DNA of 64,000 bases from Trichomonas vaginalis G3 (lineage: Eukaryota > Parabasalia > Trichomonadida > Trichomonadidae), in contig NC_067207.1 of the NCBI RefSeq assembly GCF_026262505.1, positions 34,564,082 through 34,628,081 of the forward strand, in the 5' to 3' direction. A program made the translations under genes and the position numbers. Positions 37,584-46,301 of this stretch are shown here, in pieces. Numbering within the stretch: the first letter of the stretch is position 1; each line of letters opens with the position of its first letter. The notes under the pieces were generated by a model that was not told the DNA's origin, searched no databases, and saw nothing but the letters and a program-made list of their open reading frames with translations.

Positions 37584-39296
37584 TTACTTCTTGCTGTCAA
37601 GGTACTTCTTAACGCCGTATGCAACAGCTCCGACTGCTGCAGCACCGAGTGTTGCTCTGAAGCATGTCTGCCATGCAGTGTGTGAGAAAGACTTGATCAA
37701 AGCCTTGACCATGAACTTTGGTCTGTACTCGTAGTGGTGTATGCGAGGGATCTTTCTATCTTTGACGCCACAGAGCTGGTAAACTGCTGTCTGTGATGCA
37801 CGAACAGAGTACTCGACAGTGAAGACGACATCGTCTGGGATCTCGACGAACTGGGATGTGAATGCGATGTTGACAGATCCCTTTGGAACTGGGAGTGGTC
37901 TATCGCTGCGGTTTCTGCACATGAACTGTGCAGTGATGAATGGCATGATGCATGGGCGACAGATTGCGTTCTTGATTGTGCTCTTGTCGAATCTGAGGTG
38001 TCCAATGAGCTCCTCAAGGATTTCTTCGCCTGTGCAATCAATCATCCTCTTGTGTACGAAGTTTCCGACTCTGTCTGGGAAGAGACCGTATCCCCAGAAG
38101 ACTTGTGTTGTCGGTGGCTGGTTAAGGAAGTGTGGCTGCTTAGCAACAACGATTGACATAAGCCAGTTGCTGTCCTTGAAAGTGACGAGCGCGCCAGTGC
38201 CTGGTTCGTTGCCACTCCATGCGATCTCCTGATCGAAGAACGATGTATCATTGTTGATTGTGACTGTGAATGACTGCCAGACACTCTCTGGAACACAGCC
38301 GAAGAATGGTTCTGGATCGCCGAAGTCCTTGGAGAGCTTTGAAAGCTTCTCCCAGAGCTGCCATGATGTGCCATCCTCCTTTGTGAGGAACTTAGCTGGC
38401 TCTGTGTGTGTGCCGACTGATGCTGCATCTGTCATTGAGCCGTTCTGGATGAAGAAAAGATCCTCTTCGCGGAGGTTGACTTGTTCTGTCTTACCATCAG
38501 AGTGTGTAATTGTAATAGACTTGGCAACCTTGCGATCTGTTGTCTTGTCAACGCTGACATCAACATCTGTAACGCGTGAGTCATTCTCGAAGACAACACC
38601 CTTTGCGCGAAGGTCTTTCTCGAGTGGGAGAATGATACTGTCGTACTGGTTGAGTTCACTGCGTGCGACACCTTCGAGTGTTTCGATACGGACAAACTCG
38701 TGCATGAATCTGAGGAGGTATCTTCTGAATTCAGCAGCACTGTGCCATGGCTGGAATGCAAATGTTGTAGCCCACATGTACCAGAAGTTTGTTGTGAAGA
38801 AATGTGGACCGAAATGTTCACTAATCTTGCTCTTGCCGAGTTTATCTTCATCTGTGTTGACAAGAGCAAGAAGACTAAGACGGTCGCCCATGTCAAAGCC
38901 CATGCAGCGAACATCGTACTTCTGTCTGTTATGATCGACAACACGTGAGTTACTGTGTGTCTTGTATTCATGTGTGAACTCGTGGAGCTCTTCGTATGCT
39001 GTCTTTTCTGGATGGTGGACAGACTTGATGTCCTTGAGCATGTCTTGAAGGCACTCATATGTTGGAAGATTAAACATACGACCACCACGAATGATGTAGC
39101 CGTGTTCTGGATCGCCGCAGCCATCCATAGATCCACCATTGACGTGTAATGCTTCGAAGATGGTGATGTTCTCCGGTTTGAACTTACCATCTCTGATCAG
39201 GAAGAAAGCAGCAGATAATGAGCCAATACCGCCACCAACAAAGTAGGCCTTCCTGTCTTCGTTGTGGAATTCTTGTGGTTGATGATGTCTAAACAT
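37584..39296 (-). CDS. oleate hydratase (67-kDa myosin-cross-reactive antigen family)
   Basis: 570 residues, the usual family length. The enzyme adds water to the double bond of oleate-type fatty acids using FAD. The FAD fold begins GGGIGSLSAA (21-30), with GGSMDGCGD (54-62) and RGGRMFN (70-76). In the best-known bacterial enzymes the last motif is GGREM with the catalytic Glu; here Glu is absent, as in some other branches, so activity may differ. The C-terminus adds a hydrophobic segment (TLGAAAVGAVAYG) and KKYLDSKK, suggesting a membrane tail. Codons are GC-rich at third positions compared with neighbours, fitting high expression or transfer. The family is bacterial, so lateral transfer is likely. 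Confidence 0.92.
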   Translation of the reverse strand: MFRHHQPQEFHNEDRKAYFVGGGIGSLSAAFFLIRDGKFKPENITIFEALHVNGGSMDGCGDPEHGYIIRGGRMFNLPTYECLQDMLKDIKSVHHPEKTAYEELHEFTHEYKTHSNSRVVDHNRQKYDVRCMGFDMGDRLSLLALVNTDEDKLGKSKISEHFGPHFFTTNFWYMWATTFAFQPWHSAAEFRRYLLRFMHEFVRIETLEGVARSELNQYDSIILPLEKDLRAKGVVFENDSRVTDVDVSVDKTTDRKVAKSITITHSDGKTEQVNLREEDLFFIQNGSMTDAASVGTHTEPAKFLTKEDGTSWQLWEKLSKLSKDFGDPEPFFGCVPESVWQSFTVTINNDTSFFDQEIAWSGNEPGTGALVTFKDSNWLMSIVVAKQPHFLNQPPTTQVFWGYGLFPDRVGNFVHKRMIDCTGEEILEELIGHLRFDKSTIKNAICRPCIMPFITAQFMCRNRSDRPLPVPKGSVNIAFTSQFVEIPDDVVFTVEYSVRASQTAVYQLCGVKDRKIPRIHHYEYRPKFMVKALIKSFSHTAWQTCFRATLGAAAVGAVAYGVKKYLDSKK

Positions 39297-39305
39297 CTAA
39301 TCCAA

Positions 39306-39311
39306 AAATGA
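39306..39311 (-). promoter_or_regulatory. initiator-like element (TCATTT) of the oleate hydratase gene
   Basis: On the minus strand TCATTTTTGGATTAG precedes the ATG, so the initiator lies about 15 bases upstream. Confidence 0.6.
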
Positions 39312-39844
39312 AGTTAACAAACATAGATCGAACAATTTTACAATAAAGTTCTCAATCAGCGGAAATCCTCTCAATTTCCGATTATTTCATATTTAATCTT
39401 TTCAATTTGATCGTGTTTCTTAAGGGTATAGTCCACTAAAAATTTTTAAGTTTTGACAATGAAAATAAGCTCTGTGACCATGTAAATATATATCTATGCA
39501 AAACGAGAGGTTATGCCATAATTTTTTTTAGTTATCAAATTTTCCTTTTTTTGAGAGAAGTCTCTCAATAATTTGAGAAGAATCTTTGATATAAAGAAAT
39601 ACACATTTGTAGAACGAAGTAAGTGTTTTCCAAACATTTTATATGTTCATCCTGTATAACAATATAAAGCTGCATAGTGCCATCTTGTGCGTTTGCTATT
39701 TTATGTACTTTTCATTGAGATAATCCCTCTTCTCGGGTGGGGCGGCGACAAATTTGCCCAGCCAGTAAAGTATTCAATTGTTTTTTTTTTGCATTTTTTT
39801 TAAAGCTTCTTAACTTAAATCATGGAATGTCTCAAAGACAAAAA

Positions 39845-40133
39845 TAGCATACAGCATGTAAAGCTAAAGAAAGATAATCATAATTAATACCTTAATTTTT
39901 AATATTACGCATTTTTAGGTGCAAAATTTAAAAACATTCTAATACAATAGAGCAGTTTCCAAAAGTAGCATACAGCATGCAAAGCTAAAGAAAGATAATC
40001 ATAATTAATACCTTAATTTTTAATATTACGCATTTTTAGGTGCAAAATTTAAAAACATTCTAATACAATAGAGCAGTTTCCAAAAGTAGCATACAGCATG
40101 CAAAGCTAAAGAAAGATAATCATAATTAATACC
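39845..40133 (+). repeat. 121-bp tandem repeat, about 2.4 copies
   Basis: TAGCATACAGCATG recurs at 39845, 39966 and 40087, each followed by AAAGCTAAAGAAAGATAATC. Copies 2 and 3 are nearly identical; the array breaks off at about 40133. Confidence 0.9.
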
Positions 40134-40446
40134 TTTAAAGTTTAAAATCTTGATTTTTTTTAAAATCAAATATTTATAACTTTAATACATACAGCTTAAA
40201 CCTTATTCTTGTTTTCTCTTGTGAGAAAGCAATCTTACAAAGCTAACAATCCTAAAAAATAAAGAATTAAAATTTAATAATTTAATCTAACAAAATTTCT
40301 CTCTTTATCCTTTTGCACTCTTTATATGCAACTCAAATCCATCATATAATATTCCTATAATACTCTTGCCTCAAACAATGACGAACAAACTGCTATTCTC
40401 ATTTAATTACAGACCAAATCTATTCAAATTTCTGAATTTTTAATTT

Positions 40447-40452
40447 TCATTT
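40447..40452 (+). promoter_or_regulatory. initiator-like element (TCATTT) of the zinc-cluster gene
   Basis: TCATTTCAATTTCAA precedes the ATG at 40462 by 15 bases, matching the host initiator pattern. Confidence 0.6.
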
Positions 40453-40461
40453 CAATTTCAA

Positions 40462-40985
40462 ATGGAATTAGAAGAAGAAACTATCTTTACTGTTATGGAT
40501 CTTTGTAAATTTGGAGTTAAACAAGAAATACAAGCACAGTATGGATATGGTGAACGTGTCAGAAAAGAAAGATCTCAGATTTCATTCCACTGCAAATATC
40601 CAAAATGTCCTGCACATTTTAATGTTGCAATCTTGGATCAAAATAAATACAAACTAATCAAAATAGTTGAAGAACATGATCATTCCGCCCCAAATGACAA
40701 AAGTCAATATTCGTCTGTCTTTTATCGCAAATATTTAGAACATTACTTCCAAACAGATGACAATCAAAGAGCGATAGCACAGCTAAATGCATTCAAAGAT
40801 CTTGAAATTCCTCTTACAGGTCCGTCCATTCCAGAGATGTACGCTCAAAAATCACGTGCAATCAAACGATTTGCAGAGAGAATACATGCTCTTCAAACTA
40901 GATATTCTCCTGACGATGTTGTGTCATTGCAAATCTTTGTTCAGACAGTACAAGAAGAATCTCCAGATGATCTCATTGCATTTGA
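40462..40985 (+). pseudogene. FLYWCH/WRKY-GCM1-like zinc-cluster protein, cut by Polinton B
   Basis: About 175 host residues before the frame enters the Polinton B tip at 40986. The N-terminal domain reads SQISFHCKYPKCPAHFNVAI and KIVEEHDHSAP, a C-x4-C...H-x-H zinc cluster of the FLYWCH/WRKY-GCM1 type used in DNA binding and often found with MULE transposases. A helical region follows. The frame continues 28 codons into Polinton DNA and stops at 41070, so any product carries a foreign tail. Sequence at 58541-58724 beyond the element may be its downstream part, but the flanks show no shared target duplication. Confidence 0.6.
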
Positions 40986-40995
40986 AGTTAGTATA

Positions 40996-41042
40996 CATAT
41001 CTTCAGTACGGTGGCACTGCGCGCCATCTTACCGAAGATATG
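40996..41042. repeat. 47-nt hairpin at the left tip of Polinton B
   Basis: CATATCTTC pairs with GAAGATATG, then GTA with TAC, then GGTGGC with GCCATC around the 7-nt loop ACTGCGC. It starts 10 bases from the element tip. Confidence 0.75.
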
Positions 41043-41242
41043 TCAATCTGACACTTTACAAAACCACTAACGTATATTTTACATCGCAGATGCAATATTT
41101 CTAATAACCTTAAACTATTTCTGCCACGTAAAGTATTTATCACATAAACCACCTCATCTCACCTCTCTGTACGTTATATATTGTGCGCAGGTCATTGCCC
41201 ATGGCAACTCCCCGCGACACAATGCACGTGCATGAAAAAATA

Positions 41243-41312
41243 AACGTTCTCACTAACGTTCTCACTAACGTTCTCACTAACGTTCTCACTAACGTACACA
41301 CTAACGTTCTCA
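41243..41312 (+). repeat. 12-bp tandem array (CGTTCTCACTAA) in the left terminal repeat
   Basis: About six units, one variant (CGTACACACTAA). The right arm has only scattered CGTTAGTGAAG-like units. The open frame reading NVLTN repeats is made by this array. Confidence 0.9.
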
Positions 41313-41636
41313 CTTACAAAAGTATTGCAACTCTTTCCATTGCTGTGCTTCATATAACAGCTCATATTCTTCAGTATCACTACTGTCGCTCCAATCGTCA
41401 GAGTCAAAGTCACTGTCAAAATAAATGTTAGTAAGTTTTGACAAAGCTAATGAAACACGTTTACCGTTTGTATCTACTGCTTGTATATATCTTCCATTAT
41501 GTTTGCTATCATAAATGCTTAAACTAACTTTACCCTTTCTCCCTCGTATCTGATAGAATGTATTCTCACGCGGAACGAAGAACAAGTTCTTGAACTCATG
41601 ACCGTTGTAGTTTGTTATCTCAATAGTTTTCGTCAT
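41310..41636 (-). CDS. terminal-repeat gene of Polinton B, left copy
   Basis: About 108 residues from the ATG at 41636. It starts MTKTIEITNYNGHEF and continues FVPRENTFYQIRGRKGKVSL, LYxxKHNG and TNGKRVSLALSKL, then an acidic Asp/Ser tract and ELLYEAQQWKELQYFCK. Basic beta-rich front, acidic tail. The other terminal repeat holds a second copy at 58014-58334; the acidic tract differs most. Perhaps a DNA-binding or regulatory protein; no family recognised. Confidence 0.65.
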   Translation of the reverse strand: MTKTIEITNYNGHEFKNLFFVPRENTFYQIRGRKGKVSLSIYDSKHNGRYIQAVDTNGKRVSLALSKLTNIYFDSDFDSDDWSDSSDTEEYELLYEAQQWKELQYFCK

Positions 41637-41705
41637 TACATCCAAATAAAAATTTTCAGTAAAAAATAAAACTAACGTTAAAATTTTCTCATAACATAAA
41701 CGTTC

Positions 41706-42233
41706 TCATTGCTTTATAACTCTCTTCCTTGGTTTCTTTTTAGTTGCTTTCTTAACATCTGTCTCCAACTTGACTGTCTTTCTTCTTCGTCCGTAATGAT
41801 ACCAGTTACTTCCACCAGTCAATGGGTCAAATGGTCTTTCGTAAGGGTTTCCATACATTCCATAGGGACCATACGGAAGAACTACTAGTGGAGAAGAAAC
41901 ATTTTCTTTAGTTCCATCGACTCTATTTAAATGCATTGTTTCACCTTTCATCTGGTCATTAAAGTCTTTTGCGTGTTTTGCAAACTCATCGTCCTTTCCT
42001 AAAGCATTTTCTGACTCAGTCGCAACCAAATTGGATGCTTTATTTATGAGCCCTATTTTATTTAATCTTAACTTCTTTGCAACCCAGCCTCCAATCTTCC
42101 CTTTATTTGCATCTAATGTCTTCGAAACCCTTCCTCCACTCATTTTATTTACTGCGTCATAAGCTCCAAGTGCTTTTGCTCCAAATGCTAATGCTTTTGT
42201 TCCCATTGTGCCTAAAGCTGCCCAAGCTACCAT
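41706..42233 (-). CDS. Ala/Gly-rich virion-like protein, Polinton B
   Basis: 175 residues. An Ala/Gly hydrophobic start (MVAWAALGTMGTKALAFGAK) is followed by a basic segment, a Tyr/Gly/Pro-rich stretch (PYGPYGMYGNPYERPFDP) and a very basic tail (KKATKKKPRKRVIKQ). The arrangement suggests a minor capsid or membrane-interacting protein that also binds DNA. It may correspond in role to the 78-residue protein of element A. Inference. Confidence 0.5.
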   Translation of the reverse strand: MVAWAALGTMGTKALAFGAKALGAYDAVNKMSGGRVSKTLDANKGKIGGWVAKKLRLNKIGLINKASNLVATESENALGKDDEFAKHAKDFNDQMKGETMHLNRVDGTKENVSSPLVVLPYGPYGMYGNPYERPFDPLTGGSNWYHYGRRRKTVKLETDVKKATKKKPRKRVIKQ

Positions 42234-42431
42234 TTACACCATATTAAAATCATCTCTCTTCAATATTATCTCATAAAAGTTCTCGTTACTGGAGAAAGTC
42301 AATGAAACATAAACGTTCTCATTCATAAACTTCTTTCTTATATCATCTATACGCTTCAAAATGTCTGAACAATTGCTAACATCTTCTACAACAGTTATTT
42401 CATCATGAATGACCTTCAAGAACAAGCTCAT
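42234..42431 (-). CDS. Polinton B small hypothetical (65 aa)
   Basis: 65 residues ending FYEIILKRDDFNMV, directly between two genes on the same strand with starts and stops almost touching (42431/42432 and 42233/42234), as in a compact gene block. Function unknown. Confidence 0.45.
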   Translation of the reverse strand: MSLFLKVIHDEITVVEDVSNCSDILKRIDDIRKKFMNENVYVSLTFSSNENFYEIILKRDDFNMV

Positions 42432-43313
42432 TTAATATGCTATTAAAATCATCTCAATAATGAGTCCATCCTTTCCGTCTTTGGGTAGCACAACATCTTT
42501 CATTGAAGAAGGTTCGACAAGTCTTATGTTAAACTTACTGACAAAGTTTGTTATACTATAATGCTTCGGCGGCGAATACATGTAGTTTGAAAGACATAAT
42601 ATAGATTCTTCAGCAAATTCACTTATACTGGATTTTATAACAATGTTCTCACGAGACCAAATACCACCAATTGACAATCTTGTAAGCAATCCTGCTGAAC
42701 CTTCTACTGTAAACGTCGATGGTAACATTCCACGAAGGTCATCTATTGACATCGTTGAGTCACTGTATTTAAATATTTTCTTAAAGCAATCGTCATTATC
42801 TAACCAGGCAATAGCTTTGAAGTTTTCATTCGAATATACATCTGCTTCATTAAATGTAAAACCTGACTTCTTTGCAGAGACGACTTTAAAATCTATTGAG
42901 TTTGTTTCAAAATTATATGCTATAGTAACTTCTGAAGGTAATGGATGTCCTTCCGCAGTCAGTTGTTCTCTCACTACCGTTTGAAGCTTTGTGTTAAAAA
43001 CTTTCATGTCATCTCCTGTATCTAAGTTCACATACACAGCAACAGGGAAACTATCTTGCTTCTTTGTTTCATCATTATACCTCAAAACATTAAAGTTCTT
43101 CAATAATATTGTTCTTCCTGCTGGAATACTTCGAACCTGCCTGATTTCAATAGCTTTCTCACCTCCTACATACTCTACCCAGTGTCTTGGATATTCATAA
43201 GTATACTGACTTTCTTGAATTTTGGTAGGTTTCATCATAACGTGTTCATAGTATATCTTTATACTCTTGTCAGTTAGACTCGGTGCTATGTTCTGAATAT
43301 TTCTGACTTGCAT
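42432..43313 (-). CDS. Polinton B structural protein candidate, minor capsid-like end
   Basis: 293 residues from the ATG at 43313; an earlier in-frame start would overlap the ATPase. Strand-rich. It ends FNIRLVEPSSMKDVVLPKDGKDGLIIEMILIAY, quoted here in parts: FNIRLVEPS, then VVLPKDGKDG, then LIIEMIL. This I-R-L...L-P-x-D-x-x-D...I-E-x-x-L finish matches the pattern ending Polinton minor capsid proteins. Divergent from the ATPase gene. Confidence 0.5.
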   Translation of the reverse strand: MQVRNIQNIAPSLTDKSIKIYYEHVMMKPTKIQESQYTYEYPRHWVEYVGGEKAIEIRQVRSIPAGRTILLKNFNVLRYNDETKKQDSFPVAVYVNLDTGDDMKVFNTKLQTVVREQLTAEGHPLPSEVTIAYNFETNSIDFKVVSAKKSGFTFNEADVYSNENFKAIAWLDNDDCFKKIFKYSDSTMSIDDLRGMLPSTFTVEGSAGLLTRLSIGGIWSRENIVIKSSISEFAEESILCLSNYMYSPPKHYSITNFVSKFNIRLVEPSSMKDVVLPKDGKDGLIIEMILIAY

Positions 43314-43329
43314 TTTTAATGGAGATAAA

Positions 43330-44217
43330 ATGAAGCATTTAATACATGACGTAGATGAAGACATGAATGAAACTACAGACAAACTTAACTCTTCTCTCAT
43401 TCTTCATTTCAGTAAGGACTATGAGTTCTGTTCAAATGGTGTTTATTTCTATTGTGGAAAGATGGGTTCAGGTAAGACATTTAACCTCATTCGTCATATA
43501 CTCATAACAGAACGTTTAGGAAATGACTCATATTATGACCAAATCATTATATCAGCAACTTCAGACTCTATGGACTCAACAGCGAAAACATTTATGTCAA
43601 AAGTTCAAGCCTCTGTCGTTAAAGTTCCAGACAGTGAACTCATTGAATTTCTTCAACGTTACATTCGACGTAAGAGGAAATATTATGCCATCGTTGAATT
43701 TATACAGTCAGGAATGCAAAAGACTTCTGAGGAGATGGAAAGAATTATTGACAAACACCACTTACGTCAATACTCAGGAGTATACAATATGAAACGACTT
43801 ACAAACTACATTCTGTCAAAACTTTCAAAATACCCCTTCAAAAAATATCCATCAAACACTTTATTAGTTTGTGACGACTTCGCCGGAAAAGGTTTAGTGT
43901 CAAAACCAGACTCACCATTAGCTAACATCATAACTAAAGTCAGACATTACCATTTAACTGTAGCAATACTTATGCAAACATGGAGGTTTTTAGCTTTAAA
44001 CATAAAACGTCTCATAACTGACTTCGTTATCTTTCAAGGTTTCTCACGTTATGATATTGAACTCATTTGGAAACAGTCAGGTATAACATTACCTTTTGAA
44101 GAAATTTGGGAAGCATATAAGTCTCTCATCTCTCCTCGTTCATACCTTGAGATTCATATCATGACTAATACCATTAAAGTCAAAAATATTCCATGGGAAC
44201 GACCAACATTGTTTTAA
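43330..44217 (+). CDS. genome-packaging ATPase (FtsK/HerA type), Polinton B
   Basis: 295 residues. Walker A YCGKMGSGKT (GKMGSGKT at 43-50) and Walker B TLLVCDDFAG (LLVCDD at 178-183), followed by TKVRHYHLTVAILMQ with the sensor Gln. Related in layout to the element A ATPase but clearly diverged. It would pump DNA into the capsid. The frame is open. Confidence 0.85.
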   Translation: MKHLIHDVDEDMNETTDKLNSSLILHFSKDYEFCSNGVYFYCGKMGSGKTFNLIRHILITERLGNDSYYDQIIISATSDSMDSTAKTFMSKVQASVVKVPDSELIEFLQRYIRRKRKYYAIVEFIQSGMQKTSEEMERIIDKHHLRQYSGVYNMKRLTNYILSKLSKYPFKKYPSNTLLVCDDFAGKGLVSKPDSPLANIITKVRHYHLTVAILMQTWRFLALNIKRLITDFVIFQGFSRYDIELIWKQSGITLPFEEIWEAYKSLISPRSYLEIHIMTNTIKVKNIPWERPTLF

Positions 44218-44474
44218 AGCTTAACCTTCAATTGACTGATGGTAAACAAATTCCATGCATCTCTGTCGCCATTTCTGTTAATATTTTTGCTGTCATTCAT
44301 ATCATCCACTTCCCCATCCGTTAGCTTTTGAGGATATGCGTTAGAATAGCTGTTCTTAAATGAAGGCTTTTCACCTTTGAGAGCATAAACTCTATAACTT
44401 TCTGCATACTTTATGTTTGAACCTCCTGAGCCATCATTGACATAAATTTTTATAGGCTTCCACCCTTTGTTCAT
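44214..44474 (-). CDS. Polinton B small hypothetical (86 aa)
   Basis: 86 residues, MNKGWKPIKIYVNDGSGGSN, strand-rich, convergent with and overlapping the ATPase stop by a few bases. The WKPIKIYVNDGS start looks like a small virion or fibre-associated domain. Family unknown. Confidence 0.45.
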   Translation of the reverse strand: MNKGWKPIKIYVNDGSGGSNIKYAESYRVYALKGEKPSFKNSYSNAYPQKLTDGEVDDMNDSKNINRNGDRDAWNLFTISQLKVKL

Positions 44475-44635
44475 GTTCCTGCTTCTTCCCTTAGCTTTTG
44501 TTCAGTAGTTCTACATCTTATACACAGCACCTGTCTCAGTGAATTCAACAATATTTCATTCGTTAGCTTACATTCAAACCCTTGTCGAGTATATTGTTCA
44601 TTTCATACATATAAAAGGTTTTTATTCTATATGAA

Positions 44636-44979
44636 ATGAGAAGCAAATCCATCTTAGCTGGTGCCGTTAATGTTCCAATTGAACCAACATCAAATGTTGA
44701 CTCACGAACGACAAACAATATTGTCATAAAGAACTATAGTTCAGAGTGTTTGAAAGAAAAGAACCAGAACTTAAGTCGGTGAATTTAAACTCAGCTTCAA
44801 GTGCAAACGCTCTAAGCTACATCAGATGTTAAGTTAGAGTATCCACCACTGACCAAGTTCTTTCAAGAGAAGCCAACGACAACCCTTACACAAATGTTCA
44901 AACAAATCCTTCAGATAACGTAGACCATTACCTTCTTCAGTTATACCAAACTATCTTACTCAAAGACGATAAGAAGCTT
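44636..44979 (+). other. coding-like region before the CCG protein, Polinton B
   Basis: A T-rich leader ending TATGAAATG precedes MRSKSILAGAVNVPIEPTSN. The place and start resemble the small basic gene of element A (29556-29867). The rest of the stretch has coding-like composition but no single long frame, and looks decayed. Confidence 0.4.
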
Positions 44980-45255
44980 TTGACAAATCTTATAAGTAAG
45001 AACCAAAGAATTCTAACAAAGGAGGACCTTGAAAATGTTATATCACGAATAACAGGGAAACAATGTGTCATTGACTATCTCGACCCTGAAATCGAATGCT
45101 GTGGTCAAACTCCACTATTCATGAAAATAGGTAACATCCGCATCATTGAAACACCAGGAACTACAGGAGTTGAGTTTAAGTATAAATATTCGAACGAGTA
45201 TACAAAACTATCTACTGACTATAAACTTTGTTTGAAATATGTTTTAGTAAATTAA
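44980..45255 (+). CDS. conserved CCG-motif protein, Polinton B copy
   Basis: 91 residues in the open frame shown; the first ATG-like start is uncertain. The core LDPEIECCGQTPLFMK and the NIRIIETPGTTGVEF and TDYKLCLKYVLVN segments align with the element A protein at 29197-29538. Conservation across two diverged elements argues for a real function, unknown at present. Confidence 0.55.
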   Translation: MTNLISKNQRILTKEDLENVISRITGKQCVIDYLDPEIECCGQTPLFMKIGNIRIIETPGTTGVEFKYKYSNEYTKLSTDYKLCLKYVLVN

Positions 45256-45266
45256 AGCAGTCAGGA

Positions 45267-45299
45267 GGGCTCTTTGAGCCCATCTTGGCGCTTTGCGCC
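45267..45299. repeat. paired GC hairpins between convergent Polinton B genes
   Basis: GGGCTC-TTT-GAGCCC (45267-45281) and GGCGC-TTT-GCGCC (45287-45299), five bases apart, between a plus-strand stop at 45255 and a minus-strand stop at 45316. It could act as a two-way transcription terminator, but similar pairs also occur inside genes. Confidence 0.8.
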
Positions 45300-45315
45300 G
45301 TTAGTCAAAAAAATT

Positions 45316-45558
45316 TCAAGTTAGCAATTTGTAATATCTATCCAAAACTTCTTCAACAGTATCGAACTCATCTTCATAATGCAAACCCAATCTTATTGAC
45401 TTGGTGCAGTTTTCACTAACACAATATTTTTCTGTTCTCTTGACTGACATAACTAATTCATTTGTTTCATCAAACAGCAACAACCAAAGTTCATGACCTA
45501 ATACATAACATTCATACTTTATATTTTTAGCTCTGAGTTCTCTTGTAAGCTGTTGCAT
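45316..45558 (-). CDS. Polinton B small hypothetical (80 aa)
   Basis: 80 residues, MQQLTRELRAKNIKYECYVL, then a strand-rich middle and an acidic helix (DEFDTVEEVLDRYYKLLT). Overlaps the end of the minor capsid candidate upstream by about 40 bases. Function unknown. Confidence 0.45.
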   Translation of the reverse strand: MQQLTRELRAKNIKYECYVLGHELWLLLFDETNELVMSVKRTEKYCVSENCTKSIRLGLHYEDEFDTVEEVLDRYYKLLT

Positions 45559-45866
45559 TTAATATTTTCTAAAAAGTCAACTTCAACAGTCATTCGCACT
45601 GGTGCCTTCAGTTCTACAGGCTCTCCTTGAAAGTCAACAAGTCTGAATTGCATGTCTTTCAAATTATGAGGACTAATGCGAACCCATTTACCTAAATGAG
45701 TTGCTATGACAGGAACGTTTGGAATGAACATTGAATTGACTGCATAACAGAAGGATTTATATTCTACTGAACCTTTACTATTAACTCCTGAAATACCTGT
45801 GACATTAGCTATTTTTGACTCAATGTATAAACAATTGCCATAACATACATATGGAACAGATTTCAT
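45519..45866 (-). CDS. minor capsid (penton-like) candidate, C-terminal type, Polinton B
   Basis: 115 residues. HNLKDMQFRLVDFQGEPVEL then VRMTVEVDFLE is the L-x-x-h-x-F-R-L-x-D...P-V-x-h-x-h-x-h ending seen in Polinton minor capsid proteins and in the element A protein at 27960. The start overlaps the stop of the 139-residue gene by four bases. Confidence 0.5.
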   Translation of the reverse strand: MKSVPYVCYGNCLYIESKIANVTGISGVNSKGSVEYKSFCYAVNSMFIPNVPVIATHLGKWVRISPHNLKDMQFRLVDFQGEPVELKAPVRMTVEVDFLENIKCNSLQENSELKI

Positions 45867-46282
45867 CTCAATCGTTTGTCAACACTTTTCAAAGGAAATG
45901 TCATATGGTATGCTCCCAGAAGCAATTGAACTCTATGACTCATTCGTGTTATCTTAAACTCCTTCGCATAACTGAACTTCAATGTTCCCTCAGAAGAGAG
46001 TTCGACATCTATGTTGTCAATAGTTTCTTCATTTATGAGAGTATTTATGACTCCAGCAATTTTATCTATTCTATACCCAGCTCTGTTAGGAAATGTTATA
46101 ACACTTCTTTTGTCATCTATTTCAATCTCCATGAAATCTGTTTCATCTGTTATGACAAAAGTTGCGATAGTATTGAAGTCAACAACTCTGAAAGCAAGCG
46201 CTTCATTCTGAAGACCTAAGTTTGTTTGTAGCTTTACTGTCCCGTATTCGTTTGGGTCTGTACTTTGCAAATAGAACAACAT
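45863..46282 (-). CDS. minor capsid-like N-terminal type protein, Polinton B
   Basis: 139 residues, strand-rich: YGTVKLQTNLGLQNEALAF, ITFPNRAGYRIDKIAGVIN, then ELSSEGTLKFSYAKEFKI. Its place before the penton-like gene matches element A (28238-28699). A role in a pentameric vertex protein is inference. A T-rich leader precedes the ATG. Confidence 0.5.
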   Translation of the reverse strand: MLFYLQSTDPNEYGTVKLQTNLGLQNEALAFRVVDFNTIATFVITDETDFMEIEIDDKRSVITFPNRAGYRIDKIAGVINTLINEETIDNIDVELSSEGTLKFSYAKEFKITRMSHRVQLLLGAYHMTFPLKSVDKRLR

Positions 46283-46301
46283 TTTTTATTCTCATTAAAA
46301 T

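Larger units (their letters stand above)
39297..40446. other. gene-poor intergenic region
   Basis: About 1.15 kb with no credible open frame. It holds a hairpin near 39555-39570 (GAGAGAAGTCTCTC), a short GC-rich island at 39735-39775 (GGGTGGGGCGGCGAC) and a 121-bp tandem repeat. No tRNA or rRNA was recognised. Confidence 0.5.
40986..41636 (+). repeat. Polinton B left terminal inverted repeat
   Basis: Matches the complement of 58014-58540. It is longer than the right arm (651 against 527 bp), partly because of a 12-bp tandem array at 41243-41312. It includes the gene at 41310-41636. Confidence 0.85.

Noticed and set aside
37697-39190. Several long frames on both strands over the oleate hydratase gene
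   Set aside because: GC-rich codon use lowers stop frequency in other frames; only the 570-residue frame has a protein family.
41243-41312. Possible CRISPR-like array
   Set aside because: Units are contiguous 12-bp tandem repeats with no spacers, in a eukaryotic genome.
41183-41431. Frame encoding repeated NVLTN
   Set aside because: Produced by the 12-bp tandem array in the Polinton B arm and not conserved in the other arm.
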